Shown: positions 15,148-25,517, numbered from the stretch's first letter. The stretch: 64,000 nucleotides of DNA from Peptococcaceae bacterium UBA4068 (GCA_002382665.1 DFZA01000009.1:437308-501307), one strand, 5' to 3'. The notes: a model not told the origin generated them from the letters alone. Numbers and translations: made by a program.

Positions 15148-16398
15148 TTAAAAAAGTTTATCAATATCGAATTGGTTCTCTTGGGGGCCTACTGTCGCTA
15201 TCACCAGCTTATCCGGCACAAACAGTTTGGCGGCCAATCTTAAAACATCTTGCTGACTGACATGCATCAGCTTGTCCAGCGATTGTTCCCAGGAATACAA
15301 TTCATCGAGCATTAGTTCCCGTTTGCCTATCTTATTCATCACGCTGCTGCTGCTTTCCATGCCAAATACCAGTGCGCCCTTCAATTGCTGTTTACTGCGC
15401 TGCAGCTCTTCCTCAGATAAACCTCTTGCCGCCACGTCGCTAAACTCGGCAGTAATCACCTGCATCAACTGATCGATATTCTTCGGTCTGGTTGAAGCAT
15501 AAGCAGCAAAATTGCCACTTTTGAGGTAACTGGCGTTATAAGAATATACGTTGTAGGCCAAGCCTCTTTTTTCCCGTACTTCCTGGAATAGCCGCGAACT
15601 GACGCCGCCGCCTAAGGCACAGCTTAATACAGCGGCAGTATAGTAGTCGTCATCCTTGCTGGCTATAGAAGGAAATCCCAGGCAAACATGCGTTTGTTCG
15701 ATATCTTTATTAACATAGACGGTCCCTGATACAGCCTCGGGAGCACTCGGTTCGCCGGCAATACCGTCACCGATACTTGCCGCAAAGAATTTTTCTACTG
15801 CCGCAACAGCTCGTTTTTCGTCAATATTTCCGGCAATTGCAATTACCGTATTGCGTGGTTGATACATTTGCTGCCAATAACCAATCAGATCCTCACGTCG
15901 CATGGCTTCAACGGTTTGGCGGCTGCCGATCACAGCTCGGCCATAACTGTGGCGCGGCCACATTGTCGCTGGCATCAGCTCTGTCACCAGATCGTCCGGC
16001 GTATCCTCGTAGGAATTGATCTCCTCAGTCACCACATTTTTCTCACGCGTAAATTCATCCTCCGCAAATACGGAGTTTAAATGCATGTCCGCCAATAAGT
16101 CCATGCTCAGTTCAAAATCCTCGTCTATGCAGCGAATATAAAAACAAGTATGCTCACGGGAAGTAAAGGCATTCATGATGCCCCCCACCGATTCCATTGT
16201 TTCGGCGATTTGCTTGGCACTGCGGCTGGTAGTACCTTTAAACAGCATATGCTCAAGAAAATGCGAAATTCCGGCCAGCGGTTCTTCTTCCCAAACAGAA
16301 CCGGCTTTTATCCAGACGCCGGTAGTGACCGAACGTAAGTAAGGCATTTGTTCAATCACCAATCTTAATCCCGAAGAAAATTCTATTTTTTTTGTCAT
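15148..16398 (-). CDS. mlpA: M16 family zinc peptidase (MlpA/YmxG-like)
   Basis: An insulinase-like peptidase of 416 residues. The inverted zinc motif H-x2-E-H is in GISHFLEHMLFKGT (about residues 46-57), with the downstream Glu in the TEEINSYEDTP region. The C-terminal half holds the R/Y pair segment SSRLFQEVREKRGLAYNVYSY. Related Bacillus genes sit between ylxY and ymxH, as here, and act as processing peptidases of uncertain substrate. It lies 9 bases before dut. Confidence 0.93.
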   Translation of the reverse strand: MTKKIEFSSGLRLVIEQMPYLRSVTTGVWIKAGSVWEEEPLAGISHFLEHMLFKGTTSRSAKQIAETMESVGGIMNAFTSREHTCFYIRCIDEDFELSMDLLADMHLNSVFAEDEFTREKNVVTEEINSYEDTPDDLVTELMPATMWPRHSYGRAVIGSRQTVEAMRREDLIGYWQQMYQPRNTVIAIAGNIDEKRAVAAVEKFFAASIGDGIAGEPSAPEAVSGTVYVNKDIEQTHVCLGFPSIASKDDDYYTAAVLSCALGGGVSSRLFQEVREKRGLAYNVYSYNASYLKSGNFAAYASTRPKNIDQLMQVITAEFSDVAARGLSEEELQRSKQQLKGALVFGMESSSSVMNKIGKRELMLDELYSWEQSLDKLMHVSQQDVLRLAAKLFVPDKLVIATVGPQENQFDIDKLF

Positions 16399-16450
16399 TA
16401 TTCTACCTTTCCCAAACCGAATATTTAGTTATTTTTCTGCAAAAACAGCT

Positions 16451-16472
16451 AAAATCCTGCATATTGGATTTT
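16451..16472 (-). terminator. weak terminator at the end of dacF
   Basis: AAAATCC and GGATTTT pair around an 8-base loop on the minus strand, overlapping the carboxypeptidase stop codon and followed by AGCTGTTTTTGC. The stem is short and A/T rich, so partial termination before the M16 peptidase gene is the most that can be inferred. Confidence 0.4.
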
Positions 16473-17598
16473 AATCAACAAACGGCATATTAAATAACGA
16501 GAAGGATTCAGCTGCATCAGCCGCAGCAGATAATCTAATATCCATTATTTGATTATCTTGACCGTCATATACCTTTAAATATCCGATTGTTTGGTCATAA
16601 GCAACCGGAGCGGTTAAATTCATTGGTAATTGCCAGCAAATATGTAATTCGTTTAATTTATCTTTAGCATATAAGAGATAGGCGTCGGTACTTACTTGAA
16701 TAGGCAAATACTTGACATTGCCGCCTCTTACAGGCAAAGAGGCTACGATTTCCCCCGCTGATGCCAAACGGCATAACTGATAATTATCGGCGCCGTAATT
16801 TAACAGCCCCATACTCTCGCCGTAACGGTCGGGACTGTGCAGAACCACGCTGATAAACTGCATATCCCCCGACTGCATTGACGCTATCAAACAGGAACCG
16901 GCCGCATCGGTCGTACCTGTTTTGATGCCGGTTACGGCATCGCACTGCCATAAAAGTTTATTGGTGCTTTTTAAGGTGCGTGTCGACTTGCCGCTGCCGA
17001 TTTGTGCATATTTACTGGCTACTATTTCGGCGAAGTTATCGTTTTTCATTGCATACCTGGCAATATAAGCTAAATCCCTGGCGCTGATCTCGTGGCCGTC
17101 AAACGGCAGTCCGTTGGTATTATACAGTGTTGCCGAAGTAGCACCGAGCGTGGCTGCTTTGAGATTCAGCCAATGGACAAACAAATCCTCATCGCCTGCC
17201 ACCGCTTCACCCAAAGCAAAACAGGCGTCATTGCCGGAACGAATCAATGCACCCTTAAGCAAATCATCTGTTGTCAGTATCTCTCCCGCCTGCAAATTAA
17301 TACTTGATTCACCAACCTGGGCGGCTTTGGCGCTGATTTGGTGCTGCTCTGATAAATCCGCCATATCTAAAGCGGTAATCGCCGATATTATTTTGCTGGT
17401 ACTGGCAGGGGGCAACGGAGTAGTAGCGTTTTTTTGATAAATAATTCTGCCGCTATTTGCTTCGATAAGTATTGCCGCCGTTGCCTGAGGATCAGGTACA
17501 GTCGCAGCCTGCGCTATAGATGAAAACGATATTAAGACAATAATCAGTACCAAAACGCTGCTACAAACCGATATTTTTCGATACAGTCGTGAAAACAT
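16471..17598 (-). CDS. dacF: D-alanyl-D-alanine carboxypeptidase (penicillin-binding protein 5/DacF type)
   Basis: Trims the terminal D-Ala of peptidoglycan stem peptides outside the membrane. 375 residues with a signal peptide (hydrophobic run about 10-30, ending AQA). Active-site motifs are STSK (PPASTSKIISA), SGN (SGNDACFALGE) and KTG (KTGTTDAAG), followed by the C-terminal beta domain of S11 peptidases. The start lies inside the end of the deacetylase gene (38-base overlap) with AGGAG 7 bases upstream, so translation is coupled. DacF versus DacB/DacA assignment is by context. Confidence 0.93.
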   Translation of the reverse strand: MFSRLYRKISVCSSVLVLIIVLISFSSIAQAATVPDPQATAAILIEANSGRIIYQKNATTPLPPASTSKIISAITALDMADLSEQHQISAKAAQVGESSINLQAGEILTTDDLLKGALIRSGNDACFALGEAVAGDEDLFVHWLNLKAATLGATSATLYNTNGLPFDGHEISARDLAYIARYAMKNDNFAEIVASKYAQIGSGKSTRTLKSTNKLLWQCDAVTGIKTGTTDAAGSCLIASMQSGDMQFISVVLHSPDRYGESMGLLNYGADNYQLCRLASAGEIVASLPVRGGNVKYLPIQVSTDAYLLYAKDKLNELHICWQLPMNLTAPVAYDQTIGYLKVYDGQDNQIMDIRLSAAADAAESFSLFNMPFVD

Positions 17599-18268
17599 AT
17601 CCTTGCTCCTGTGCTTTTTCGATTATATCCGGCAAGGCGGCCAAAGTCGACTCGGTCGGATGAGCTAAAATAATTGCTCCGCCATGAAGTTTACCGACAA
17701 CCCTGTTAACGATTGTATTGGCATCGGGTTTCTGCCAATCTATGGTATCAATGCTCCAGAGAATTACTTTATAACCGCAGTCTTTTGCTGCCCGCAATAC
17801 ATGTTCTTCCTTTTCGCCGGACGGTGGCGCATACAAGCGGGTAGTTACGCCGGTAGCTTTAGCTATCGCATCCTCGGTCTTGGTAATTTCCTCGATGTTT
17901 TGCTCGTATGTATTGTTATTGGGACTACTGTGACTATAAGCGTGATTGCCTATTTCATGACCGGCTGCAACAATAGCTGCCGCTATATCCGGATTTTTGT
18001 CAGCCCAGCGTCCTGTAAGGAAAAAAGTAGCCTTAACATGATATTCGTCCAATACCGCCAGCATATCAGGTATATATTCCTCTCCCCAGTCGACATTAAT
18101 CGCCAAACTGACTTTATTTTCTGTGATATCTCCCTGATAATACGGTTCGGCCGACACGGCGGTTGTCTGTGGTAAGGCTAGCTTTGCCGTGACAATTAAA
18201 ACTGTCACCGCCAGCAAATATATAATAAAATACCTGCTGTTTTTTTTGCTCAGATAAAAGGTTTGCAT
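17561..18268 (-). CDS. polysaccharide deacetylase family protein (YlxY-like)
   Basis: A CE4-fold protein of 235 residues with an N-terminal membrane anchor (about residues 13-30). Motif 2 H-x3-H (GNHAYSH) and motif 3 R-x-Y-x-P-P-x-G (RLYAPPSGEKEE) are intact. Motif 1, normally TFDDG, reads NVDWGEEY, so one metal-binding Asp is replaced, as is common in the YlxY branch. It may be a low-activity or non-catalytic member acting on peptidoglycan or exopolysaccharide. In Bacillus ylxY precedes mlpA; here dacF lies between. ATG with AGGGGG 8 bases upstream. Confidence 0.88.
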   Translation of the reverse strand: MQTFYLSKKNSRYFIIYLLAVTVLIVTAKLALPQTTAVSAEPYYQGDITENKVSLAINVDWGEEYIPDMLAVLDEYHVKATFFLTGRWADKNPDIAAAIVAAGHEIGNHAYSHSSPNNNTYEQNIEEITKTEDAIAKATGVTTRLYAPPSGEKEEHVLRAAKDCGYKVILWSIDTIDWQKPDANTIVNRVVGKLHGGAIILAHPTESTLAALPDIIEKAQEQGYVFTTVSKNIGL

Positions 18269-18392
18269 CCGGCTAACCCCCTAATTGTTAATTTAAACCT
18301 TTTATATCAATATTCTATGGTAGTGGCAATTATGTAAATGATATTAATTAATATTATTTATGATGAAATTTTTAATTTTTTTTCAAATTATA

Positions 18393-18537
18393 TTGACAAG
18401 AGAATAATGTTCGGTTATACTAATATCAACGGTTGTATTTCTTTAAATATAACGGCTGGTCACTATCCCCCCTTAAAGCACCCCCTTAAAAAAAAAGCAC
18501 CCTCATGCAATCGCTCTGCAAGAGGGTGTTTTTTTTA
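18393..18537 (+). ncRNA. candidate small RNA: consensus promoter plus strong terminator
   Basis: On the plus strand TTGACA (18393-18398), 17 bp, TATACT (18416-18421) is a near-perfect sigma-A promoter in a region with no plus-strand gene. About 110 bases further the hairpin CACCCTC...GAGGGTG and T8 would end the transcript. The RNA, about 18428-18537, has no convincing ORF but contains two unpaired C-rich blocks (CCCCCCTTAAAGCACCCCC) able to pair with G-rich Shine-Dalgarno sites. This is a typical design of Gram-positive regulatory RNAs. Expression is inferred. Confidence 0.5.
18488..18537. terminator. bidirectional terminator, iscS and candidate sRNA
   Basis: The stem GCACCCTC/GAGGGTG, extended by ATGCA/TGCA, has A9 on its left (18488-18496) and T8 on its right (18529-18536). 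Read on the minus strand it lies about 20 bases past the iscS stop and has a nine-base U run, a strong iscS terminator. Read on the plus strand it would end the transcript started at 18428. Confidence 0.85.
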
Positions 18538-18556
18538 TTGATATTGTCTGGTTGGA

Positions 18557-19717
18557 TTAATTGGGCGTATACGGGCTCATTTTGCGTAACAGGGCAACTT
18601 TTTCTTCCAATACATCAACGGTGTGGAGTATTTGTTGCTCAGTTACGCCCAGCCCGAGTGAAAATCTTAAAGAACTGTCAAGCCAGGGGTTTTGGATACC
18701 CATCGCTTGTAAGACATGAGAAGGGCTAAGTGATCCCGAAGAACAGGCCGAACCGGTAGAACAGCAAATGCCCGCAGAATCCAGATAGAGGAATAAAGCT
18801 TCGCCTTCAATATAATTAAAGGCTAAATTGGCGTTATGGGGCAGACGCTGTTCAGGGTGCCCGTTTAAGCGGCATTGGTCAATACGGCTGAATATCTGCG
18901 ATACAAATAAATCACGCAGCCTTTTTTGCTCTTTCATTTCCTCACGCCAACCTTTGGCGGTAAGCTCGGCGGCTAAGCCAAAGCCAAAAATACCCGGCAT
19001 ATTTTCCGTGCCCGAACGCAGCTTCTTTTCCTGACCGCCGCCATAAGTCCTCCTGCCTAAACGGATGCCGTTACGTTTATATAACGCGCCTGCTCCTTTG
19101 GGGCCGTTGATTTTATGAGATGAACATGTCAGCATATCCACATCCAGTTGCTGAACGTCTACTTCGATCTTACCTACGCTTTGCACTGCATCCACATGGA
19201 ACAGCGCACCAGCTTCGTGGGCTATTGCCGCTAACTCCTTAATTGGATTGATCGTACCAACCTCATTATTGGCATGCATAATGCTGACTAAAAAAGTATC
19301 TTCCCTGATCGCCGCTTTGAGTGTCTCCGGCTGTACCATACCGTATTGATCAACATCAAGGATGGTAACATCATAACCCTCGCGCTTTAACTGCTCGCAG
19401 CTTTCCAGTATAGCATGGTGCTCTACCGCCGAAGTAATTAAGTGCTTTTTGCTTTTTTCTGACGATGCCCCGCCAAAAAGAGCAATATTATCGGCCTCCG
19501 TACCGCCGCTGGTGAAGAAGACATCATTAGTATCGACATTAATTAAAGATGCCACCTGCTCACGTGCTTTCTCCAGATAACCTTTGGCGTCTCTGCCGAT
19601 AGCATGGGCGCTAGAGGGATTGCCGAAGTGATTACGCATATAATCGGCCATGGCGTCAATTACTTGGGGAAACATCGGCGTAGTCGCCGCATGATCCAGA
19701 TATATTCTTTCGGTCAA
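18557..19717 (-). CDS. iscS: cysteine desulfurase (IscS/NifS family)
   Basis: PLP enzyme that takes sulfur from cysteine for Fe-S clusters and thio-modified tRNA. 386 residues. Begins MTERIYLDHAATTP. PLP Lys is in CSSHKINGPKGAGALY and the catalytic Cys in the flexible loop GSACSSGSLSPSHVL. I choose TTG 19715-19717, 9 bases after AGGAG; the upstream ATG directly abuts the ribosome site. It follows the Rrf2 regulator by 24 bases, but no iscU/nifU scaffold gene follows: a terminator does. Confidence 0.95.
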   Translation of the reverse strand: MTERIYLDHAATTPMFPQVIDAMADYMRNHFGNPSSAHAIGRDAKGYLEKAREQVASLINVDTNDVFFTSGGTEADNIALFGGASSEKSKKHLITSAVEHHAILESCEQLKREGYDVTILDVDQYGMVQPETLKAAIREDTFLVSIMHANNEVGTINPIKELAAIAHEAGALFHVDAVQSVGKIEVDVQQLDVDMLTCSSHKINGPKGAGALYKRNGIRLGRRTYGGGQEKKLRSGTENMPGIFGFGLAAELTAKGWREEMKEQKRLRDLFVSQIFSRIDQCRLNGHPEQRLPHNANLAFNYIEGEALFLYLDSAGICCSTGSACSSGSLSPSHVLQAMGIQNPWLDSSLRFSLGLGVTEQQILHTVDVLEEKVALLRKMSPYTPN

Positions 19718-19741
19718 CAAAATCATCTCCTGTACTATTAA

Positions 19742-20245
19742 TTAACGTGTTTCTTTATTTACCAAATCCGCCAGCGTATGTGAATCCAAGACCTCGGCAA
19801 TCGCTTTTTGGATTTCTTCCCAAAGATAGCCGCTACCGCAATAATCTTTTTTACTGCAGGCGGTTGCTTCACTCTCGCTGCTGCAGTCCTTATTTCTGCA
19901 AGCGTTTGCTTCACCCTCGCTACTGCAATAATCTTTTTTTTTGCAGGAAGTTGTTTCATCTTCACTGGTGCAAACAGCTAAATTAAGCGGTCCTTCCAAA
20001 GCTCTGAAAATCTCCCCGACAACTATATGCTGCGGGTCTCTGGCTAATGAATATCCTCCCTGGGCTCCGCGGCTGCTGACAATAATCCCCGCTTTTTTCA
20101 GCGGCGCCATCAGCTGTTCAAGATAACCTTCGGAAATCTGTTGGCGAAGGGAAATCGCAGATAATGTCACGGGTTTACCTTGATAATTGCAGGCGATATC
20201 CAATACTGCCCTGAGACCGTACCTGCCCTTGGTAGATATATTCAT
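19742..20245 (-). CDS. iscR: Rrf2 family regulator, IscR-like, with expanded cysteine repeats
   Basis: A winged-helix regulator of 167 residues that probably senses Fe-S status and controls iscS. The DNA-binding part STKGRYGLRAVLDIA... and ISEGYLEQLMAPLKKAG are standard. Normal IscR proteins have three Cys ligands in a short loop. Here Cys 92, 101, 107, 116, 121, 130 and 136 lie in about 2.5 tandem units of CKKKDYCSSEGEANA type, also seen as a 42-45 bp repeat in DNA (19837-19945). The start at ATG 20243-20245 has GAGG 6 bases upstream. Likely autoregulated. Confidence 0.92.
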   Translation of the reverse strand: MNISTKGRYGLRAVLDIACNYQGKPVTLSAISLRQQISEGYLEQLMAPLKKAGIIVSSRGAQGGYSLARDPQHIVVGEIFRALEGPLNLAVCTSEDETTSCKKKDYCSSEGEANACRNKDCSSESEATACSKKDYCGSGYLWEEIQKAIAEVLDSHTLADLVNKETR

Positions 20246-20294
20246 TTTGCGCCTCATTCCTTAGTTATTTAATAGGGAATAAATTACTGGGAAA

Positions 20295-20323
20295 AGTATA
20301 ATTCTTTTAATTAATAATGTCAA
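20295..20323 (-). promoter_or_regulatory. sigma-A promoter of the iscR-iscS operon
   Basis: TTGACA (20318-20323), 17 bp, TATACT (20295-20300) on the minus strand, about 50 bases before the regulator ATG. Just downstream lie two TTCCC elements in direct orientation (TTTTCCCAG and ATTCCCTATT) that could belong to an Rrf2 operator. Confidence 0.75.
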
Positions 20324-20363
20324 GCTATAAAAGGATTTTTCCCTTATTTTTAAAATATTAAAC

Positions 20364-20391
20364 AAAAAAGAACTGCCACTGGCAGCTCTTT
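20364..20391 (-). terminator. intrinsic terminator of panC
   Basis: The minus strand reads AGAGCTGCC-AGT-GGCAGTTCT followed by TTTTTG. It lies about 12 bases beyond the panC stop and ends the fol-pan transcript before the iscR promoter. Confidence 0.8.
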
Positions 20392-20403
20392 AATTACGTA
20401 ATA

Positions 20404-21243
20404 TTATAGTAATATATTATCAATTAAACGGGTATTGCCAAACCATACAGCCAGGGCGATAACCGCACCATTTTTAATATTTGTCAGTGGCTCTAAGGTA
20501 TCCTTGTCCGCAATCGCAATATAATCTATACGGGCATCGGGGTAACCGCTGATAATCTCTCTGATCCGCTGCTCCAAGACCGCCGCATTATCCTCACCAT
20601 CGGCGTACATCTGCCTGGTTTCGCTTAAGGCGGCAAACAGCTTGGGCGCAGCCTGCCGCTGCTCGGCTGTAAGATAGACATTTCGCGAACTTAAGGCCAG
20701 ATGATCGCTCTCGCGGATTATCGGCATGCAATGCATATTGACCGGCAGATTGAAATCTTTGACCATTCGTTTTAAAACAACAAACTGCTGGTAATCTTTT
20801 TGTCCGAAATAAGCGTTATCAGGTGTGACGATATTAAAAAACTTTAACACCACTGTACAAACGCCCCGGAAATGGCCGGGACGGCTTTTACCGCATAAAT
20901 ATGTTGTTAATGAACCGGGTTCAACATAGTTTTGATAACCTTCAGGATACATTTCTTCCACGGTTGGACAAAAAACCAGATCAACGCCGGCTTTATAAGC
21001 AGCCTTGATATCCGCTCCCATATCGCGCGGATAACGGCTAAAATCCTCATTGGGCCCAAATTGGGTGGGATTAACAAAGATGCTCATTACAACCTTATCA
21101 TTATCTTTAACGGCGGCCTCCGCCAATGACATATGGCCGCGGTGCAGGAATCCCATGGTCGGCACCAATCCTATTGTCATACCCTGGCTTCGCCAATCAC
21201 TACAGATTTGGGAGATTTTTTCTATGGAAGTAACTATATTCAT
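20404..21243 (-). CDS. panC: pantothenate synthetase (pantoate-beta-alanine ligase)
   Basis: Condenses pantoate with beta-alanine using ATP, the last step to pantothenate. 279 residues. The nucleotidyl transferase motif PTMGFLHRGHMSL (HxGH) is near residue 30; FVNPTQFGPNEDFSRYPR, GQKDYQQFVVLKRMV and the KMSKS-like SSRNVYL follow. The length is normal. It is the last gene of the folP-folB-folK-panC run, 23 bases after folK. No panB or panD lies in the window. Confidence 0.97.
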   Translation of the reverse strand: MNIVTSIEKISQICSDWRSQGMTIGLVPTMGFLHRGHMSLAEAAVKDNDKVVMSIFVNPTQFGPNEDFSRYPRDMGADIKAAYKAGVDLVFCPTVEEMYPEGYQNYVEPGSLTTYLCGKSRPGHFRGVCTVVLKFFNIVTPDNAYFGQKDYQQFVVLKRMVKDFNLPVNMHCMPIIRESDHLALSSRNVYLTAEQRQAAPKLFAALSETRQMYADGEDNAAVLEQRIREIISGYPDARIDYIAIADKDTLEPLTNIKNGAVIALAVWFGNTRLIDNILL

Positions 21244-21266
21244 TATTATCAGATCCTTGATTTATT

Positions 21267-21773
21267 TTACCATTGATCGGCATCAATAATTTTAGCCACT
21301 GGCCCTTTATCATAGCAGTTCTCGATCATTAAACTTACTTTTCCGGCCAGCGGCAAATCCATATCGGCGTCTATTTCCGCTAACGGTTTCAATACAAACA
21401 TTCTGTCTTTGAGGTTGATATGGGGTATATACAAATCATTGGTATGGATTTGCAAACCGCCATAGGTGAGAATATCAATATCCAACTGACGAGGACCCCA
21501 ATGCACCAAACTTTTACGGCCGGAGGCAATTTCCATTTCCTGACAGAAATTTAATAAATCCCATGGCGATAAATCGGTGAATATCTCAACCACCGCGTTA
21601 TAAAAATCATCCTGATCTTTATTGCCCCAGGGCGCAGCCAGGTATATCGACGACTTTCGGCCTATCTCTATCTGCGGGTGCTGGCGCATTTTTTCCAGTG
21701 CAAATTGCAGATAGGCTTTTTTATCACCAACATTACTACCTAAACTTAACCAGACCTGTTCAGCCATTTTCAT
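21267..21773 (-). CDS. folK: 2-amino-4-hydroxy-6-hydroxymethyldihydropteridine pyrophosphokinase
   Basis: Transfers pyrophosphate from ATP to hydroxymethyl-dihydropterin in folate synthesis. 168 residues. Family blocks are WLSLGSNVGDKKAYLQ, FYNAVVEI and the catalytic WGPRQLDIDILTYG. The N-terminus overlaps folB by 14 bases, with AAGGAA 5 bases before the chosen ATG. The three folate genes are mutually overlapping and surely cotranscribed. Confidence 0.96.
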   Translation of the reverse strand: MKMAEQVWLSLGSNVGDKKAYLQFALEKMRQHPQIEIGRKSSIYLAAPWGNKDQDDFYNAVVEIFTDLSPWDLLNFCQEMEIASGRKSLVHWGPRQLDIDILTYGGLQIHTNDLYIPHINLKDRMFVLKPLAEIDADMDLPLAGKVSLMIENCYDKGPVAKIIDADQW

Positions 21774-22128
21774 CACTGTTCCTTTCTATGACAACAGCAG
21801 CGCCAAACTCGATATCCCCTACCTTTGCAGCAGTTTTTTCCACTTCAACTTTGGCTTTAGATACTCCGGATTGCTGCAGGGACATCTCCGCAATCCTGCC
21901 TGCCAAAGTTTCCAATAAATTAAAGCTTTCGCCTTCAACGATCTCTTTAACTTTAAGATAATATTGGCCATAATCCAATGTTTTTGTCAAATCGTCGCTT
22001 GCTGCCGCTGGCGCCAAATCAACACTTAATTTGATAGTGACGCGAAACGGCTGCAATAATGATTTTTCCTGCTCGGTCACGCCATGAGATGCCATAAAAT
22101 GCAAGTTGCGAAGCACGATTTTATCCAT
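21760..22128 (-). CDS. folB: dihydroneopterin aldolase
   Basis: Cleaves dihydroneopterin to the FolK substrate. 122 residues from MDKIVLRNLHFMASHGV, matching the compact family, with catalytic Glu in TEQEKSLLQPF and Tyr in LDYGQYYLKV. The start is at ATG 22126-22128, eight bases inside the folP stop region, with GGGG upstream. The longer frame adds 15 residues that are folP coding in another frame. Confidence 0.95.
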   Translation of the reverse strand: MDKIVLRNLHFMASHGVTEQEKSLLQPFRVTIKLSVDLAPAAASDDLTKTLDYGQYYLKVKEIVEGESFNLLETLAGRIAEMSLQQSGVSKAKVEVEKTAAKVGDIEFGAAVVIERNSDENG

Positions 22129-23326
22129 TTTGAGTATCCCCCGAAGATTTATAAATAGCATCAGCCATGGCAATCACATCTTGGGCAGCAGTAACATTGT
22201 GAACGCGAATAATCGCAGCTCCGGCCGCTACCGCAGCGGTTGTAACCGCAGCGTTGCCAAACTCGCGATTATCTATGTCCGCATTAATAATATTACCTAT
22301 AAACCCCTTATTGGAAGCGCCGATCAATAAAGGCCGCCAACAAACAGTCAGCTCCGGCAGACGGCGTAATATCTCCATGTTTTCGGCTGTATTTTTGCCA
22401 AAACCAATCCCTCCGCCAAGCCCGGGGTCATAGATCAGATTTGTATCGGCAATGCCATGTGTAGTGGCTATTTGCTTCGAGCGGGTGAAAAAGGCACTGA
22501 TATCGGCGATAACATCACCGTAACAACCTTCTTTACCGCTATGCATGACTATCACCGGCGCATCAAATGCAGCCGCTACCGCGGCCATCCCTGTATCCTT
22601 TTGCAGGCCGCCGATATCATTAATAATATCTGCCCCTGTCTCCAGAGCAGCTTTGGCTGTATCTGCCGAATCTGTATCTATAGAAATTGGCAAATCGGTT
22701 TTCCTGACGATCTGTTTCAACACGGGAAGCAGTCTTGATATTTCTTCCTCTGCAGTAACAGGTATATGCCCCGGACGGCTGCTAGCAGCGCCGATATCGA
22801 TAATATCGGCTCCGTCCGCCGCTAATTTTAAAGCCTGCGCTACCGCCTTGTCTACATCAAAGTATTTGCCGCCGTCATAAAAAGAATCGGGCGTTATATT
22901 CAATATTCCCATTATCAGAGTTTTATTAAAAACCAACTGTTTGTCACGGCATTTAATCCCCTTTGGTGGCAACTTCTGTTTTTCAATAAATTCGATTATC
23001 TCAACCGCCAGGTTTTTCAGGCCAAAAGGCTGGTTTTGCATTTTTACCGTCAGTTGCCTCAATTGCGCTATTGTTGCCATCAATATAGCGCTGTTGCCGT
23101 CAATCTCGGCGCTGCCGCCCATTATTGCATCACGGGACAACGCCGCGTCACCGCCAACCGATAAAAGCTCCTGCTTAAGTATAAGTGCCGCAGGATTTTT
23201 CAAGCCGTCGACGCGTAAACAAAGAAACTCTCCTTTATCAAGCATTTTTTTTTGCCCACAGTCGCTAACGCCAATGGAGATCATTTCTCTCAGTAAATTA
23301 TCTTTTGTATTACTTATTAATCTCAT
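22121..23326 (-). CDS. folP: dihydropteroate synthase with N-terminal extension
   Basis: Joins p-aminobenzoate to dihydropterin pyrophosphate and is the sulfonamide target. The catalytic TIM barrel covers roughly residues 130-401: LIMGILNITPDSFYDGG, GADIIDIGAASSRPG, PISIDTDS and the C-terminal IIRVHN. In front is a domain of about 130 residues (MRLISNTKDNLLREMISIGV...) that minimal DHPS proteins lack; similar long forms occur in anaerobic Bacillota. Start ATG 23324-23326 with GGGGGAG close upstream. First gene of folP-folB-folK-panC. Confidence 0.94.
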   Translation of the reverse strand: MRLISNTKDNLLREMISIGVSDCGQKKMLDKGEFLCLRVDGLKNPAALILKQELLSVGGDAALSRDAIMGGSAEIDGNSAILMATIAQLRQLTVKMQNQPFGLKNLAVEIIEFIEKQKLPPKGIKCRDKQLVFNKTLIMGILNITPDSFYDGGKYFDVDKAVAQALKLAADGADIIDIGAASSRPGHIPVTAEEEISRLLPVLKQIVRKTDLPISIDTDSADTAKAALETGADIINDIGGLQKDTGMAAVAAAFDAPVIVMHSGKEGCYGDVIADISAFFTRSKQIATTHGIADTNLIYDPGLGGGIGFGKNTAENMEILRRLPELTVCWRPLLIGASNKGFIGNIINADIDNREFGNAAVTTAAVAAGAAIIRVHNVTAAQDVIAMADAIYKSSGDTQNG

Positions 23327-23368
23327 AGCTCCCCCGGCATTATCCGCATTGACACAAATATTAGGCAA

Positions 23369-23399
23369 ACAGCTCTTGGACTTAAAGCCCAAGAGCTGT
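23369..23399 (-). terminator. hairpin between ftsH and folP
   Basis: ACAGCTCTTGG and CCAAGAGCTGT pair around a short A/T loop, about 90 bases after the ftsH stop and 45 before the folP ATG. On the minus strand it is followed by TTGCC, not a U run. Likely the ftsH end or a leader stem of folP. Confidence 0.45.
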
Positions 23400-23490
23400 A
23401 ATATTAATCAGCCCATAAAATACACCGTATTTTTTCAAGGCAAATAAGATACTCCCCAACTATAGCATCATTTTAAATTATGATTAAAAT

Positions 23491-25431
<1,941 letters not shown>

Positions 25432-25488
25432 AGTATTCTCCTTTCAACACGGTAACAGTATAAATTATTTAAAAAGTATTTTCTTGAT

Positions 25489-25517
25489 ATTTTATCATAA
25501 ATAAGTGAATAATTCAA
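25489..25517 (-). promoter_or_regulatory. sigma-A-like promoter for ftsH
   Basis: TTGAAT (25512-25517), 17 bp, TAAAAT (25489-25494) on the minus strand, spanning the tilS stop. It leaves a leader of about 50 bases before the ftsH TTG start. Confidence 0.55.

Noticed and set aside
19837..19973. Short CRISPR-like array
   Set aside because: The 42-45 bp repeats are contiguous, in frame with a Cys-rich protein region, and have no spacers.
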